Assembly (NCBI RefSeq): GCF_000315915.1
Contig: NC_020191.1
Coordinates: 124,001 to 188,000 of the forward strand
Reading direction: 5' to 3'
Source of the DNA: Henningerozyma blattae CBS 6284
Lineage: Eukaryota > Ascomycota > Saccharomycetes > Saccharomycetales > Saccharomycetaceae
DNA: 64,000 bases
The position numbers and the translations under genes are program-made. Shown one piece after another: positions 25,901 to 33,926 of this stretch. Position 1 is the first letter of the stretch, and every line of letters begins with the position of its first letter. The notes under the pieces are model-generated. The model saw nothing but the letters and a program-made list of their open reading frames with translations, ran no database searches and was not told the origin of the DNA.

Positions 25901-28900
25901 ATTAATGATGTTCATAATCGTATTGTTTGTGAATTAGATTTGGGAGATGATTTCATAAAAGTATTAACTTTCAGGTCTACATTACAATTAGAGAATACAA
26001 CCGAGTCTGATATTGAATTCAAATTAGAAAATACTGAACTCTATGAAGCAAAAATATCTACAATTAAACCAGGTCAGACACGCTCGATCCCAGTAGAACA
26101 TGCATATTCTTCTAAATTATGGTTTAGACCCTGCGATGAAAGTTATTCTTGGTCATCTGAGCCCTTAGAATGGAAGAAACTATTAACCAAACCTGTTGTT
26201 GTCAGCTGTAATTCTAACTATACAGACGGACCAAAGTTCTACATCGAAGTAAGCGGTAAATATGATAAAAAAGAACCTCTTGCCAAAATATTTCCTCATA
26301 TGAAACTCACTCTTTCTCCACCTATTACATTAGAAAATTTATTACCTTGTGATATCGGATTTTCCTTATTTGATAAGAGAGATGAGAGAAAAACATATAA
26401 AGTGTTAAATAAAAGTCAAAAATTCACCATCCACGATGTTTCACTTGATAACTATTTACTTCTATCGGTACAACCACTTATAGAAGATTCAACCGTATCC
26501 AAGCCAGTTATAATTCACACTCCTAATTTAAGTGCTTTAAGAGAAGAGACAAATGTCAAAATGAAACTTCAAAGCGGCCAAAAACTGCGTTTATCAATTC
26601 ACTATCAATCCTCAGAAGGGGAAAGAGCTAAATTAATAAGATTGTATTCACCATATATTATTTTGAATGAGACGAATAGGGATTTATTTATTCAAAGTGA
26701 TTACGGCAACATTGCTCAATCGACTGTCCTTTACGAGAACAATACAGAATTCACGCTTCCCAAGATGTTGTCATTCGATAGGAATGATGCTGAAAATAAT
26801 CGAGCTACCGTAAAATTTAAAGATTCTCAATGGAGTGCACCTTTATCATTCGATGCAATTGGCCAATCGTTTGACACAGAGGTAAAAATTCCCAACAAAG
26901 AATTAGAGTCTAATTTGGGAATTACAATTACAGAAGGTAAAGGTAAACATATATTAAGTAAAATTGTTAGAATTACCCCCAGATACATTATTCATAATGA
27001 CTTAGATGAAGTATTTGAAATCTGTGAGCCAGGATCAACAAATATCATCCAAGTCCAGCCTCAAACTTCTCTTCCACTTTTTAGGATGAGAAATATTATT
27101 GCAAAACAGTTACAACTTAAATTCTTGGGATTAAGAACTGATTGGTCTGCTCCTTTCTTCATTAATGATATTGGCCTCACATATATAAAAATTCTAAAGG
27201 AGGACTCCACACATAAACTGCTAAAGATCGACATAGTGCTAGACAATGCATCATTGTTTATTAGGGTAAGGGATGCAGAAGATCAATGGCCATATTCAAT
27301 CCGTAACTTTAGTAACCATGAGTTTATCTTTTATCAAAGAGATCCAAGAATAACTGATGATTTATATGATGTGAATGCCATAGAGGATATGCCAGAAAGT
27401 GATTATAAACCACTGTGTTACCGCGTACCTCCAAGAAGTGTAATGGCTTATGCATGGGATTACCCTGCTGCAAGACAAAAGAAATTAATCTTGCGTGCTA
27501 AAGGAAGAAGCAGGGAAATTCAAATGGCTGAACTTGGTAACCTAAAGCCAATGCGTCTGCCAGGTGATACTCAAATGGATCCACCATCAATTGTTGACAT
27601 TAATGTTGTAGCTGATGGGCCTGTTCAAGCATTGGTTATTAGTAGATATAATGAAAAATCAAGTCTTTATAAACTAAAATCTGCTGGATCAATAGGAACT
27701 AGTTCTTCCTTATCTGTTAATGCGTCAGGCGATGGATTTGAAGCAGAAGATTTGTACTCAAAGTCTTTGAAAAGGTTAGTTATATCATTCGATGGTATCG
27801 GTATGTCATTCATTAATGAAAAACTACAAGAACTATTTTACGTTAATATGAGAGGAATTGAATTAAGATTCAATGACTCGGATCTTTATGAAACGTTTAG
27901 TTGGAAAATGAAATGGCTTCAAATTGACAACCAAATGTTCAATGCTTCACAACAGAACATTCTATATCCAACTGCAGTTCCAAATACTACAAATGAGTTG
28001 GAGAATCATCCAATTCTATCAGGTTCTATTTCAAGAGTAAAGGATGATTCCCAAGGTGTGAAATATTATAAACATATGACTGTGTTACTGCAAGAGTTAT
28101 CTATTAAGCTTGATGAAGACTTCCTATTTGCATTATTAGATTTCTCTAAATTCCCTGGCGCCATTTGGAATAAAGCTCCTGAACAAGAAAACTTTGATAA
28201 ACGTATTGTTTTACCAGAAGTCGAAGACGTGAAATTCTCAGACGATATTTATTTTGAAAATTTCCACATCCAACCAACTATGTTACATTTATCCTTTCAA
28301 AGATCCGATAACTTGGATACAACTGAAGAGGAAGATAATAAACTAGCCGTAACTAGCCAGAACAATCTGCTATATTTGGCTAATATTTTGACTATGACAA
28401 TTGGTAATGTCAATGATGCACCAATTAAATTGAATTCTTTATATATTGGTAATGTTAGGACACCTGCCCTATCCTTATTGACATCTATTAAAACTCATTA
28501 TGGTCAACAATTCTTTTTCCAATTACATAAAATCTTAGGTTCTGCTGATTTCTTAGGTAATCCAGTTGGTTTGTTCAACACTATCAGTTCAGGTGTCTGG
28601 GATATGTTTTATGAACCATACAAAGGATATATGATGAATGATAGACCTCAGGAAATCGGTTTACATTTGGCTAAGGGAGGTTTGAGTTTTGCTAAGAAGA
28701 CTGTATTTGGTTTCTCAGATAGTATGTCTAAAGTTACCGGATCTATGGCTAAAGGTTTAGCATATACACAAGATACTGAATTTCAAAGATATAGAAAATT
28801 GCATCAAAGAATGTCAGCTAATAATGGTAACGTATTGGCTAATTCTGCTCAATCATTTGCTACTACTTTAGCTAGTGGATTTGCTGGTATTGCCATGGAT

Positions 28901-29467
28901 CCAATTAATGGTGCCCAAAAAGAAGGTGCAGGTGGTTTTGTAAAGGGGATTGGCAAGGGTATTATGGGTTTACCAACCAAAACTGCCATCGGTTTTCTGG
29001 ACTTAGCTAGTAATTTAAGTCAAGGTGTTAAAAGCTCAACTACAGCGTTAGATATGCCACCTGCTGCTAGATACAGATTGACAAGATATATTGGGCATGA
29101 CAGACTAATTAAACCTTACAGCGTGAAAGATGCACAAGGCCAATATTGGTTGAAAGCTGCTAATGGTGGTTTATACATTAGTGATCGTTATCTTTCCCAT
29201 GTTGTGTTGCCTGGTGGTGAATTAGTTGTAATTGTTTCAATGGAACACATTATTGAGGTAAAAATTGCAACCGAGGAAATTATGTGGAATACTCCATATT
29301 CTGACATTCAAGGTATTGTTCTAGAGAAAGGAGGTATCTATATCAAATTAAAATCTCAAGCTGAATACTTTATCCCAATTGCTGATTCTTCAGAAAGAAA
29401 ATCTGTTTACAGACAAATCGCAGTGGCAGTAACAGAGTACAATAAATACTGTGAAGCTGTTTTATAG
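19994..29467 (+). CDS. VPS13: Vps13, bridge-like lipid transfer protein
   Basis: The 3157-residue protein matches Vps13 (3144 in S. cerevisiae), a rod-shaped lipid conduit at membrane contact sites (vacuole-mitochondria, nucleus-vacuole, endosome, prospore membrane). The N-terminal chorein domain begins MLESLAATLLNKLLGAYVENF. Long repeating-beta-groove segments follow. The VAB adaptor-binding region lies roughly at 1860-2520, with repeated segments ending in invariant Asn turns. A helical ATG2-like segment (GVWDMFYEPYKGYM, GGLSFAKKTVFGFSDS) lies near 2870-2920. The C-terminus is PH-like (about 3030-3157, ending YNKYCEAVL). It is intact, with no frameshift over 9.5 kb. GOS1 follows on the same strand, whereas in S. 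cerevisiae the two are on different chromosomes. Confidence 0.97.
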   Translation: MLESLAATLLNKLLGAYVENFDPNQLNVGIWSGDVTLKNLKLKKDCLDNLNLPIDVKFGILGSLILNVPWSSLKNKPVKVTIEECYMLCSPRNITDFNSEEDILRELNLKLKKLAEWELLGDSRPNSSSSTTTTTTSSSDLEDRKSESFMQSLLTKIVDNLQITIKKIHIRYEDQHSIFSEKPCSLGLTLNELSAVSTDKNWKPSFISITQEITNKLLTLDSLCFYWNTDCHSIDTHDLHNIETSKLLLNFQNSIASNNKSISNYQYILKPVSGTGRLRVNKSGTTETQPHIEVRMLYDEFGIELDDTEYEDFLHTISTLQLFNKAKKFSKFRPTSSLKDDSKGWFQYAANCVLYEIKEKNDMWTWEKIEKRCNERRQYIDLWIKKLKQSNIEDPLPDPRDNNNLQELHKILQFEDIVLFRTLAKKKYAQIRLDSQDNLQTESIVEEKKQNSSWLGSWFGGAKASQSTNNDLVLSEEQRQELYDAIEFSDSEPLLDQIQIPKNRTKLKITSFLKKGSFSIKKKSQDNCLGEMIFENCEVEFLQRPDSYVGSFELDKFRVEDGSPNTLYKHIISIKDFNAYNTTTPTTTTTDESNTNQGIMENIDEGIDSDITEPLFKVLYESNPLDESASSKMDLKLRGMSIFYHVHFITEVMKFFSPQKQHIETVGAIINAAEATMEGWTTQSRMGIEALLEEHKTTNINFDLQAPLIILPVDPHKWDTPCVIIDAGHIKITSDLVSKEKLQLMKDMDTEEYDKLDSSEIDRLMFDRYQLYSQDTQILVGPDVCSTLESLNGSNNGISLNILEKMQLDLTVDSCILPKAYNLPKIKTFGRLPNLNILLNDYQYKIIMELIDKSMPSFLELDNENEFANNKPSTDLDNAIKKEQIQLRETLKALENMTEAQIEQPNFELHLDVGQCLITFFKCIENETMKSEKMVDLLGGNFSFNWIKKIKGWDIDLSVHSLDVLDYIEKSGIEELKYLVSSGSSSSSSVSDLFILNYKRRQRIIPHDDTLIGIFDQDLKMNMEQLKLVLTPRSILTLMNYAITTFTDPTATELPADALRHNKEGSDDAPQKLNWEIIMAGITLVFNDDSTKISTLILSAGEYKLYMLPEKMKLNLKVGGLELTDDLPNDHRRNFSSDKLISMSDQDLIEFSYEVFDKANNVNNFDSLLKLNSGSMNVNFVDSTINRLVNYFYRFQLLKSAFASARQVAYNQTPSIDTVNKMKLDVVIKGPFINFSNQSMISQIGYDNVEFYSGDFFIKNNFEKSKNEKHINKIQLGVRDGKIKTMFSLRNSEIQRLDIVEDFGITFNVDHNTEGDLSLPEYKVVGTFNSFASTLTELQVKHLYKISEIITNTFVIHNSSGVQLDDDLLYMSTFKKEEPESTDKNNKITELPKSEDQTKTSEEELGNGVKLDFVFSAPEIALTLYNDTDKQCNVSDCGLTTIKFQDMGISFILKNDGSAKGDSYITAFTIEDIRNNKDNKHVELLPKNTEGNYQFSASISRDVMNEQNINTISLSIDSPRIILAMDYLYALKQFYDSSFGALISPATPEQLADEEINAGSLTSDKTNSHSQYIINVVNAALILLADPSDIESEAVVFNVGQILLSDQNITSVMFNNVGMFLTKMGASESNRVRMIDDYSASFVVDRRGSTFDKLMTNIQASIQPLVMRISLRDIRMAMLIFDRVVSLIGWNDPAATDAHEDSPPPGAFSKEFEKRLSKYIPELAKQPSNASIHSIENEQTPEITSNPEIILRNEKMAVDFGGLRLILIGDVHEMPILDVNITEFEMTAKDWSSEMDLLASFESYVNVFNYSRSSWEPLIETTPFSFHLSKGLEQEATTIFNIVSNKVSEITVSSRTIAMLSKIPSSLKGEIALKPRGAEKPYKLINDSGLDLEVWISTKNFEERKILTQLPSGSTLDWEFEDWRAIREKLDVDNNQNILGFRVAGSTYKTVMKVNATNEGEFMFTLNPPINDVHNRIVCELDLGDDFIKVLTFRSTLQLENTTESDIEFKLENTELYEAKISTIKPGQTRSIPVEHAYSSKLWFRPCDESYSWSSEPLEWKKLLTKPVVVSCNSNYTDGPKFYIEVSGKYDKKEPLAKIFPHMKLTLSPPITLENLLPCDIGFSLFDKRDERKTYKVLNKSQKFTIHDVSLDNYLLLSVQPLIEDSTVSKPVIIHTPNLSALREETNVKMKLQSGQKLRLSIHYQSSEGERAKLIRLYSPYIILNETNRDLFIQSDYGNIAQSTVLYENNTEFTLPKMLSFDRNDAENNRATVKFKDSQWSAPLSFDAIGQSFDTEVKIPNKELESNLGITITEGKGKHILSKIVRITPRYIIHNDLDEVFEICEPGSTNIIQVQPQTSLPLFRMRNIIAKQLQLKFLGLRTDWSAPFFINDIGLTYIKILKEDSTHKLLKIDIVLDNASLFIRVRDAEDQWPYSIRNFSNHEFIFYQRDPRITDDLYDVNAIEDMPESDYKPLCYRVPPRSVMAYAWDYPAARQKKLILRAKGRSREIQMAELGNLKPMRLPGDTQMDPPSIVDINVVADGPVQALVISRYNEKSSLYKLKSAGSIGTSSSLSVNASGDGFEAEDLYSKSLKRLVISFDGIGMSFINEKLQELFYVNMRGIELRFNDSDLYETFSWKMKWLQIDNQMFNASQQNILYPTAVPNTTNELENHPILSGSISRVKDDSQGVKYYKHMTVLLQELSIKLDEDFLFALLDFSKFPGAIWNKAPEQENFDKRIVLPEVEDVKFSDDIYFENFHIQPTMLHLSFQRSDNLDTTEEEDNKLAVTSQNNLLYLANILTMTIGNVNDAPIKLNSLYIGNVRTPALSLLTSIKTHYGQQFFFQLHKILGSADFLGNPVGLFNTISSGVWDMFYEPYKGYMMNDRPQEIGLHLAKGGLSFAKKTVFGFSDSMSKVTGSMAKGLAYTQDTEFQRYRKLHQRMSANNGNVLANSAQSFATTLASGFAGIAMDPINGAQKEGAGGFVKGIGKGIMGLPTKTAIGFLDLASNLSQGVKSSTTALDMPPAARYRLTRYIGHDRLIKPYSVKDAQGQYWLKAANGGLYISDRYLSHVVLPGGELVVIVSMEHIIEVKIATEEIMWNTPYSDIQGIVLEKGGIYIKLKSQAEYFIPIADSSERKSVYRQIAVAVTEYNKYCEAVL

Positions 29468-29816
29468 GCCTATTTGGCACTTCTTTTTCTTTTTCTATTT
29501 TTATGTAAATTAATATCTCATTATAACCGCTAAGCAATTTTCTTGAAATTCTCATTAATGTATGTTTTCGGATAACTTTTTTCTTCTGATGCAAATTAGC
29601 AGCAGCTCCCCGAAAAGTTTCGGCCAACAAAATGGAAATTCATAATAGCTATTTATTACCAACAGCATCATTTTATAAACTGCCTTATTAAATAGGAAAC
29701 TAAAACGGAACCTACCTATATTAGATTTTTATTCTTTTCCTTTTTTTTTTCAAAAAAAATTACTCACATAAAAACCTACTACTGTATATAAAGATTGTAG
29801 CAATAAATATTCAAAT
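29468..29816. other. VPS13-GOS1 intergenic region
   Basis: Short spacer with T-rich tracts and a short A run before GOS1. No gene is seen. Confidence 0.5.
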
Positions 29817-30485
29817 ATGTCGGAATCGGGAGCATCATTTGTTACAGTCAGAAGCAAAGCAATTGCATTGGAAACCAAAGCACAAGGGCTACTTACAAAA
29901 TATTCAACCTTTGCACAAACCACGAGCTCTGAAGCATCAGGTGAAGAGACTAAATTAAGTAATCAATTAGAAAAAAGTTTACAAGAAAGACAAGATATTG
30001 TCGAATTATTACAAGATATTTGTGATAAAAACACCAACATATCAGCATCTAAACTATCACAATTACAACGTCATAAAGAAGTTTTACAAGATCATTGGAA
30101 GAGTTTCCGTAATATTAGATCTTCCATTCAACAAGAACGTAATAGATTAAACCTTTTGTTCAGTGTGAAAAACGATATTGCTCAGCAAAGACAACGCGAC
30201 TCAGAACTGGATACAGATCAATGTATTCAAAATGAGTCTAGAAGGATTGACGAGTCTCATAATACAGTCGATCATTTAATCTCTCAGGCTTGGGAAACAA
30301 GAGATCAGTTCCGTGCTCAAAGTAATATATTACATAGCGCAAATAATAGAATGCTACAAACTTTACAAAGAATTCCAGGCATTAATAGATTAATTGGAAA
30401 TATTGGTACTAGAAGAAGGAAAAATGCATTAATATTAGCTAGTGTATTAACATTATGCTTTTTATTTTTGTTTTTCACATGGTAA
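29817..30485 (+). CDS. GOS1: Gos1, Golgi Qb-SNARE
   Basis: The 222-residue tail-anchored protein corresponds to Gos1 (YHL031C, 223 residues), the yeast GOS28. It pairs with Sed5, Ykt6 and Sft1 in intra-Golgi and endosome-to-Golgi fusion. It has an N-terminal three-helix region, a SNARE motif at about 135-195 (ESRRIDESHNTVDHLISQAW and following heptads) and a single C-terminal membrane anchor at about 203-221 ending FFTW. Its S. cerevisiae neighbours lie on chromosome VIII with OCA5, so here the VIII and XII sister blocks are interleaved. Confidence 0.96.
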   Translation: MSESGASFVTVRSKAIALETKAQGLLTKYSTFAQTTSSEASGEETKLSNQLEKSLQERQDIVELLQDICDKNTNISASKLSQLQRHKEVLQDHWKSFRNIRSSIQQERNRLNLLFSVKNDIAQQRQRDSELDTDQCIQNESRRIDESHNTVDHLISQAWETRDQFRAQSNILHSANNRMLQTLQRIPGINRLIGNIGTRRRKNALILASVLTLCFLFLFFTW

Positions 30486-31220
30486 GCTGATATGATATAA
30501 TAATACATTTTCGAAATTATATTGTTACGAAATTTTTGTAATTTAATTATTTAAAAACTAGGTATATACAATGTAGAATAATAAACTATATTATTATCAA
30601 ATAAGACGCATCAATACTTCCATGTCTGAAAAAATCTTAGGAAGGTAACACTTCGTTCTTCCAATACCTGCACATACCGGAGTTTAGTTCTTGATCTGCT
30701 TTGTATTAAAAGGATCAGCTGATATAATTTCTTTTTTGAAAGAAAAATTTTAAAGAATAATTATTTAAACGATAATTCTAATATTTTCTGCTTATATCAT
30801 TTTAATTTTTTAGCAAGAATATAGTTCGGCGGCTAAATCATAGACGGGGAAACTCCAAATTAGGTAAAAAAATACACAGAGGAAAAAGGAACATACAGAC
30901 AAACTGAATAGGAATTTTGTTATTTTGTGGCAACTTTTCTCTGAGAAATATGAAAAGGGAAAAAAAAGGGAACGAAAAAGCAGTAGTTTAAAATGTATGC
31001 GAAGCCCTATGATATGAGGTATATAAGTAGCAAAGATTTGCAGCAGGTTTCGTTAAGTTTCAAGATCTTTCCTTCTACTTTTTATATAGGTGATTTACTA
31101 CCTAAAGATTTCCTTTAATTAAAAAGGGAATAGCGTACCGACATACACTAATATATAGGTATAAATATTTAAATACTAAAGATAGGTAACAATTGTCAGT
31201 GAGCTATTTCAGAGTGAGAA
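30486..31220. other. GOS1-RNP1 intergenic region
   Basis: AT-rich DNA with no gene. SDH2, ATG10, GUT1, FPS1 and RPL8, which lie in the corresponding S. cerevisiae blocks, are absent. Confidence 0.5.
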
Positions 31221-32657
31221 ATGTTACGGAATAAACCAGTCAATTCTTTTTTAAGTTCATTTACAACCGATATGCTAAAAAACAACAATACTACTATGAA
31301 GCCTGAATCTAACAGTCTTTCACAATATAAAGCCTCTGTATTGAAAGCTGCAGCTGCCAATAAAAATACTGAGTCACAAATAAATAATGGAACAACAAAG
31401 GAAAATGCAGATATAATTATTGAAGAAAATAATATAGAGGCATCAAATCAAAATAATTCCCAAGAAAAAAGCACTACTCTGAATAAGATACAAAAGTTTA
31501 ATGAAGATTCAGAAGATTATACTTCTCACAAATTTAATAGCAATATCAACTCAAAACTAAAAAACAAGAGTAAGATGAAAGTTATTAAGGAAGATATTAA
31601 CGAAGACAAGGATAAAATTGAAACAATGGAAATGACCACTCCAATTTCTGAAAAGGTTAGGCAAATTGGTGGAGTCTCTGAATCTGATGGCCTTGTTATG
31701 AGAGATACTGGAGGGAGAAGGAAAATTAGAAAGCATAAGTCAAAGAAAAAAGATTATAAAGAAGTATCTTTTGATGAAGAAAATGGCTGTGGACAGAAAA
31801 ATGGCTCAAATGAAAGTAATAGTGAAGATGCTCATAGGGAAAAGAAGAGACAAGAAGAAAGAGATTTTAATCCAAAGAGAACCATATTTGTTAGTAATTT
31901 ATCAAGGATTTTAACTAAAAAAACTTTGGCCAATCTTTTTATAGATGAACTCGGATCAGGGGATATTTTTGAATTACGTATTAGAACCTTTTCAACCTTT
32001 GTAAATGTGAAAAATAAGAATCAAAATAAGGAGATTGAAAAAGAAGATGATGATCGTACCAGAAGGAAGCTCAAGTTGCGTCGACAAAAAAACTATGCCT
32101 TTATTGAATTCCCGTATGATATTGATTTTGAGAAATTGAAAGGCAAATATGATCGTAGAATATTGATTGATCGTGAAATTTATATCAATAAAGCTTTAAC
32201 TACTCAAGAGATTGCAGAAAGAAAAAATATCAAATATGAAAATAAGATGAAAAACAATAACACCAAACTCAAAACAAATGATCAAGCTAGCTTTACCAGG
32301 GATGGAAATAAGGATACCAAACCTGAAGATAAATCAGTAAATAAAAATAAATCTACCGACACATTATTTGTTAAGGGTATACCTTATTTTGCTACTAAGC
32401 GTGAAATTGCACATTTTTTTAAGACAGAAGAAGAATTAGTTACGTTATTAATGCAGAAAATGAAGATATCAGACTCAGGTGATATATTTTATTCAAGAAA
32501 AAAGAACATTGGCAAAGCATTCATCAAATTCAACGGTTGCAGCACAGATATAGAAGAACAAGTTGACAGATTCAATGGGAAAATATTCCAAGACAGAAAA
32601 CTTTCCATTACCATCGCATCTGATAAAAAACATTTCTCCGCAGAAGGTGTTTATTAA
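31221..32657 (+). CDS. RNP1: RNP1/SBP1-family protein with two RRMs
   Basis: The 478-residue protein has two RNA recognition motifs, RRM1 from about 221 (TIFVSNLS...) interrupted by a basic insert and resuming at NYAFIEFP, and RRM2 at about 380-469 (TLFVKGIPYFATKREIAHFF). The RRM2 surroundings and the segment FPxxIDFxxxKxxYDxxxxxDREIxI match Sbp1 (YHL034C) and its duplicate Rnp1 (YLL046C). The RGG-rich spacer that lets Sbp1 repress eIF4G is absent and replaced by a short Lys/Asn-rich linker, which favours RNP1. The first 215 residues are a charged, low-complexity extension with Lys clusters that could act in nuclear targeting. Synteny with the YBT1/VMR1 transporter downstream fits both S. cerevisiae blocks. 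Confidence 0.78.
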   Translation: MLRNKPVNSFLSSFTTDMLKNNNTTMKPESNSLSQYKASVLKAAAANKNTESQINNGTTKENADIIIEENNIEASNQNNSQEKSTTLNKIQKFNEDSEDYTSHKFNSNINSKLKNKSKMKVIKEDINEDKDKIETMEMTTPISEKVRQIGGVSESDGLVMRDTGGRRKIRKHKSKKKDYKEVSFDEENGCGQKNGSNESNSEDAHREKKRQEERDFNPKRTIFVSNLSRILTKKTLANLFIDELGSGDIFELRIRTFSTFVNVKNKNQNKEIEKEDDDRTRRKLKLRRQKNYAFIEFPYDIDFEKLKGKYDRRILIDREIYINKALTTQEIAERKNIKYENKMKNNNTKLKTNDQASFTRDGNKDTKPEDKSVNKNKSTDTLFVKGIPYFATKREIAHFFKTEEELVTLLMQKMKISDSGDIFYSRKKNIGKAFIKFNGCSTDIEEQVDRFNGKIFQDRKLSITIASDKKHFSAEGVY

Positions 32658-33926
32658 ATGCCATTTCAGAGGGTTTTTTGAACCATAAAACTTGCACGAT
32701 GTGTATTATTTGTTTTGCCCAGTTTTCGTACCATCAGTTATAATTCTATACAGCTAAGTAAATACCTGCTTTCCCACACCAGGTGGGGCGACGTTACACA
32801 TAGGTCGTCCTAGCACTAATCAAATATGCATACAGTATTTAGTTAACAATATATACCCAAAAAACGTAGAGCATTGTGCTATAACTAACAGATGACGTCT
32901 TAAATATCCTTACTCTTACAACATTGTAATAATATTTGGAATATATAAACGTGACTAACTAATACAAGAAAGCTTAATCTTAGCTTCCGTGGCACATCAT
33001 ATCGGCTAGGTCCAGTTTCTAATAATATCACATTTCCTGTTTCCGCGGAACAAGATTCACCAATGCCGAGTTTTTCTTTGGCTGACGCTCAGCGGGTAAC
33101 ATTTTGGGTGCAAGGGTGCTTATAGAAGAGGTACGGGCGTAGATCCAGATTTGATACTCCGAAAATTTTTCATGTCCTGGCACATTTTTTTTCACATAGA
33201 AGCTGATGGAAAAAGTCGTATACCGAAATGCAATAATAAACTTGAAAATTTTTTTAACTGATTTAATGAGGCTATTTAACAATTATACTTTATTGTCTGT
33301 TCCTTCTTTCTTAGTTTTGGTTCTAAATATCCTCTCCTTTTTTTGTAATTCGTTAGTTAACCAATAGGACCCGACCCTTACTCCTTTCTAAGAAACAAGC
33401 AAGAATTGCTGCGTCTCTCGAGAAGTGTAATCAAATAGTATATATATATATACCTAGATATACATACATTCACTTGATTTTCGGTCATCGAAGTTAATAG
33501 TGTGCCAAGACACCTTACCGTAAATTTTTCTTCTGTACTTGTTATTATTTCTAGTTAAGACTAATAACCCAAAGCAGTCATCAGTTACTCGGTAACAATT
33601 GTTAACTATATTTACACCCGTTTTTTTGTCTCAATCAATACCCAGTATATAATTATTTTTGGGCAACTATTAACAGAATACAACGGTAACCTAAATAGGA
33701 AAACATATTCGTACCGGGATCCTTCACACATCAATTTTATTCATTTACTATTTTATCTTTCAATTAACAATAAATAATATTTACCGGTTCGTATACTTAC
33801 CCATTCTTAACTATTCTATTCCAACTTTTTTTTAAAGAATAAAGAGAAAAAATAGCAAACATTTAAAATAGTTATATTATCAATTTCAAGTTATCAACCT
33901 ATCCCATAGTCGTTCATACTTTAGTC
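32658..33926. other. YBT1 promoter region
   Basis: A 1.27-kb spacer without a gene. It carries a palindromic GTGGGG/CCCAC segment near 32775-32790 and a GC-richer patch at 32985-33150 with the PDRE and a Reb1 site, followed by an AT-rich 5' leader. Confidence 0.55.
33042..33049. promoter_or_regulatory. Pleiotropic drug response element
   Basis: TCCGCGGA is a perfect Pdr1/Pdr3 site, about 880 bp upstream of the ABC transporter. A near match (TCCGTGGC) is at about 32987 and a Reb1 site CGGGTAA at 33093-33099. Known Pdr1/3 targets include ABC transporters of this type. Confidence 0.75.
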
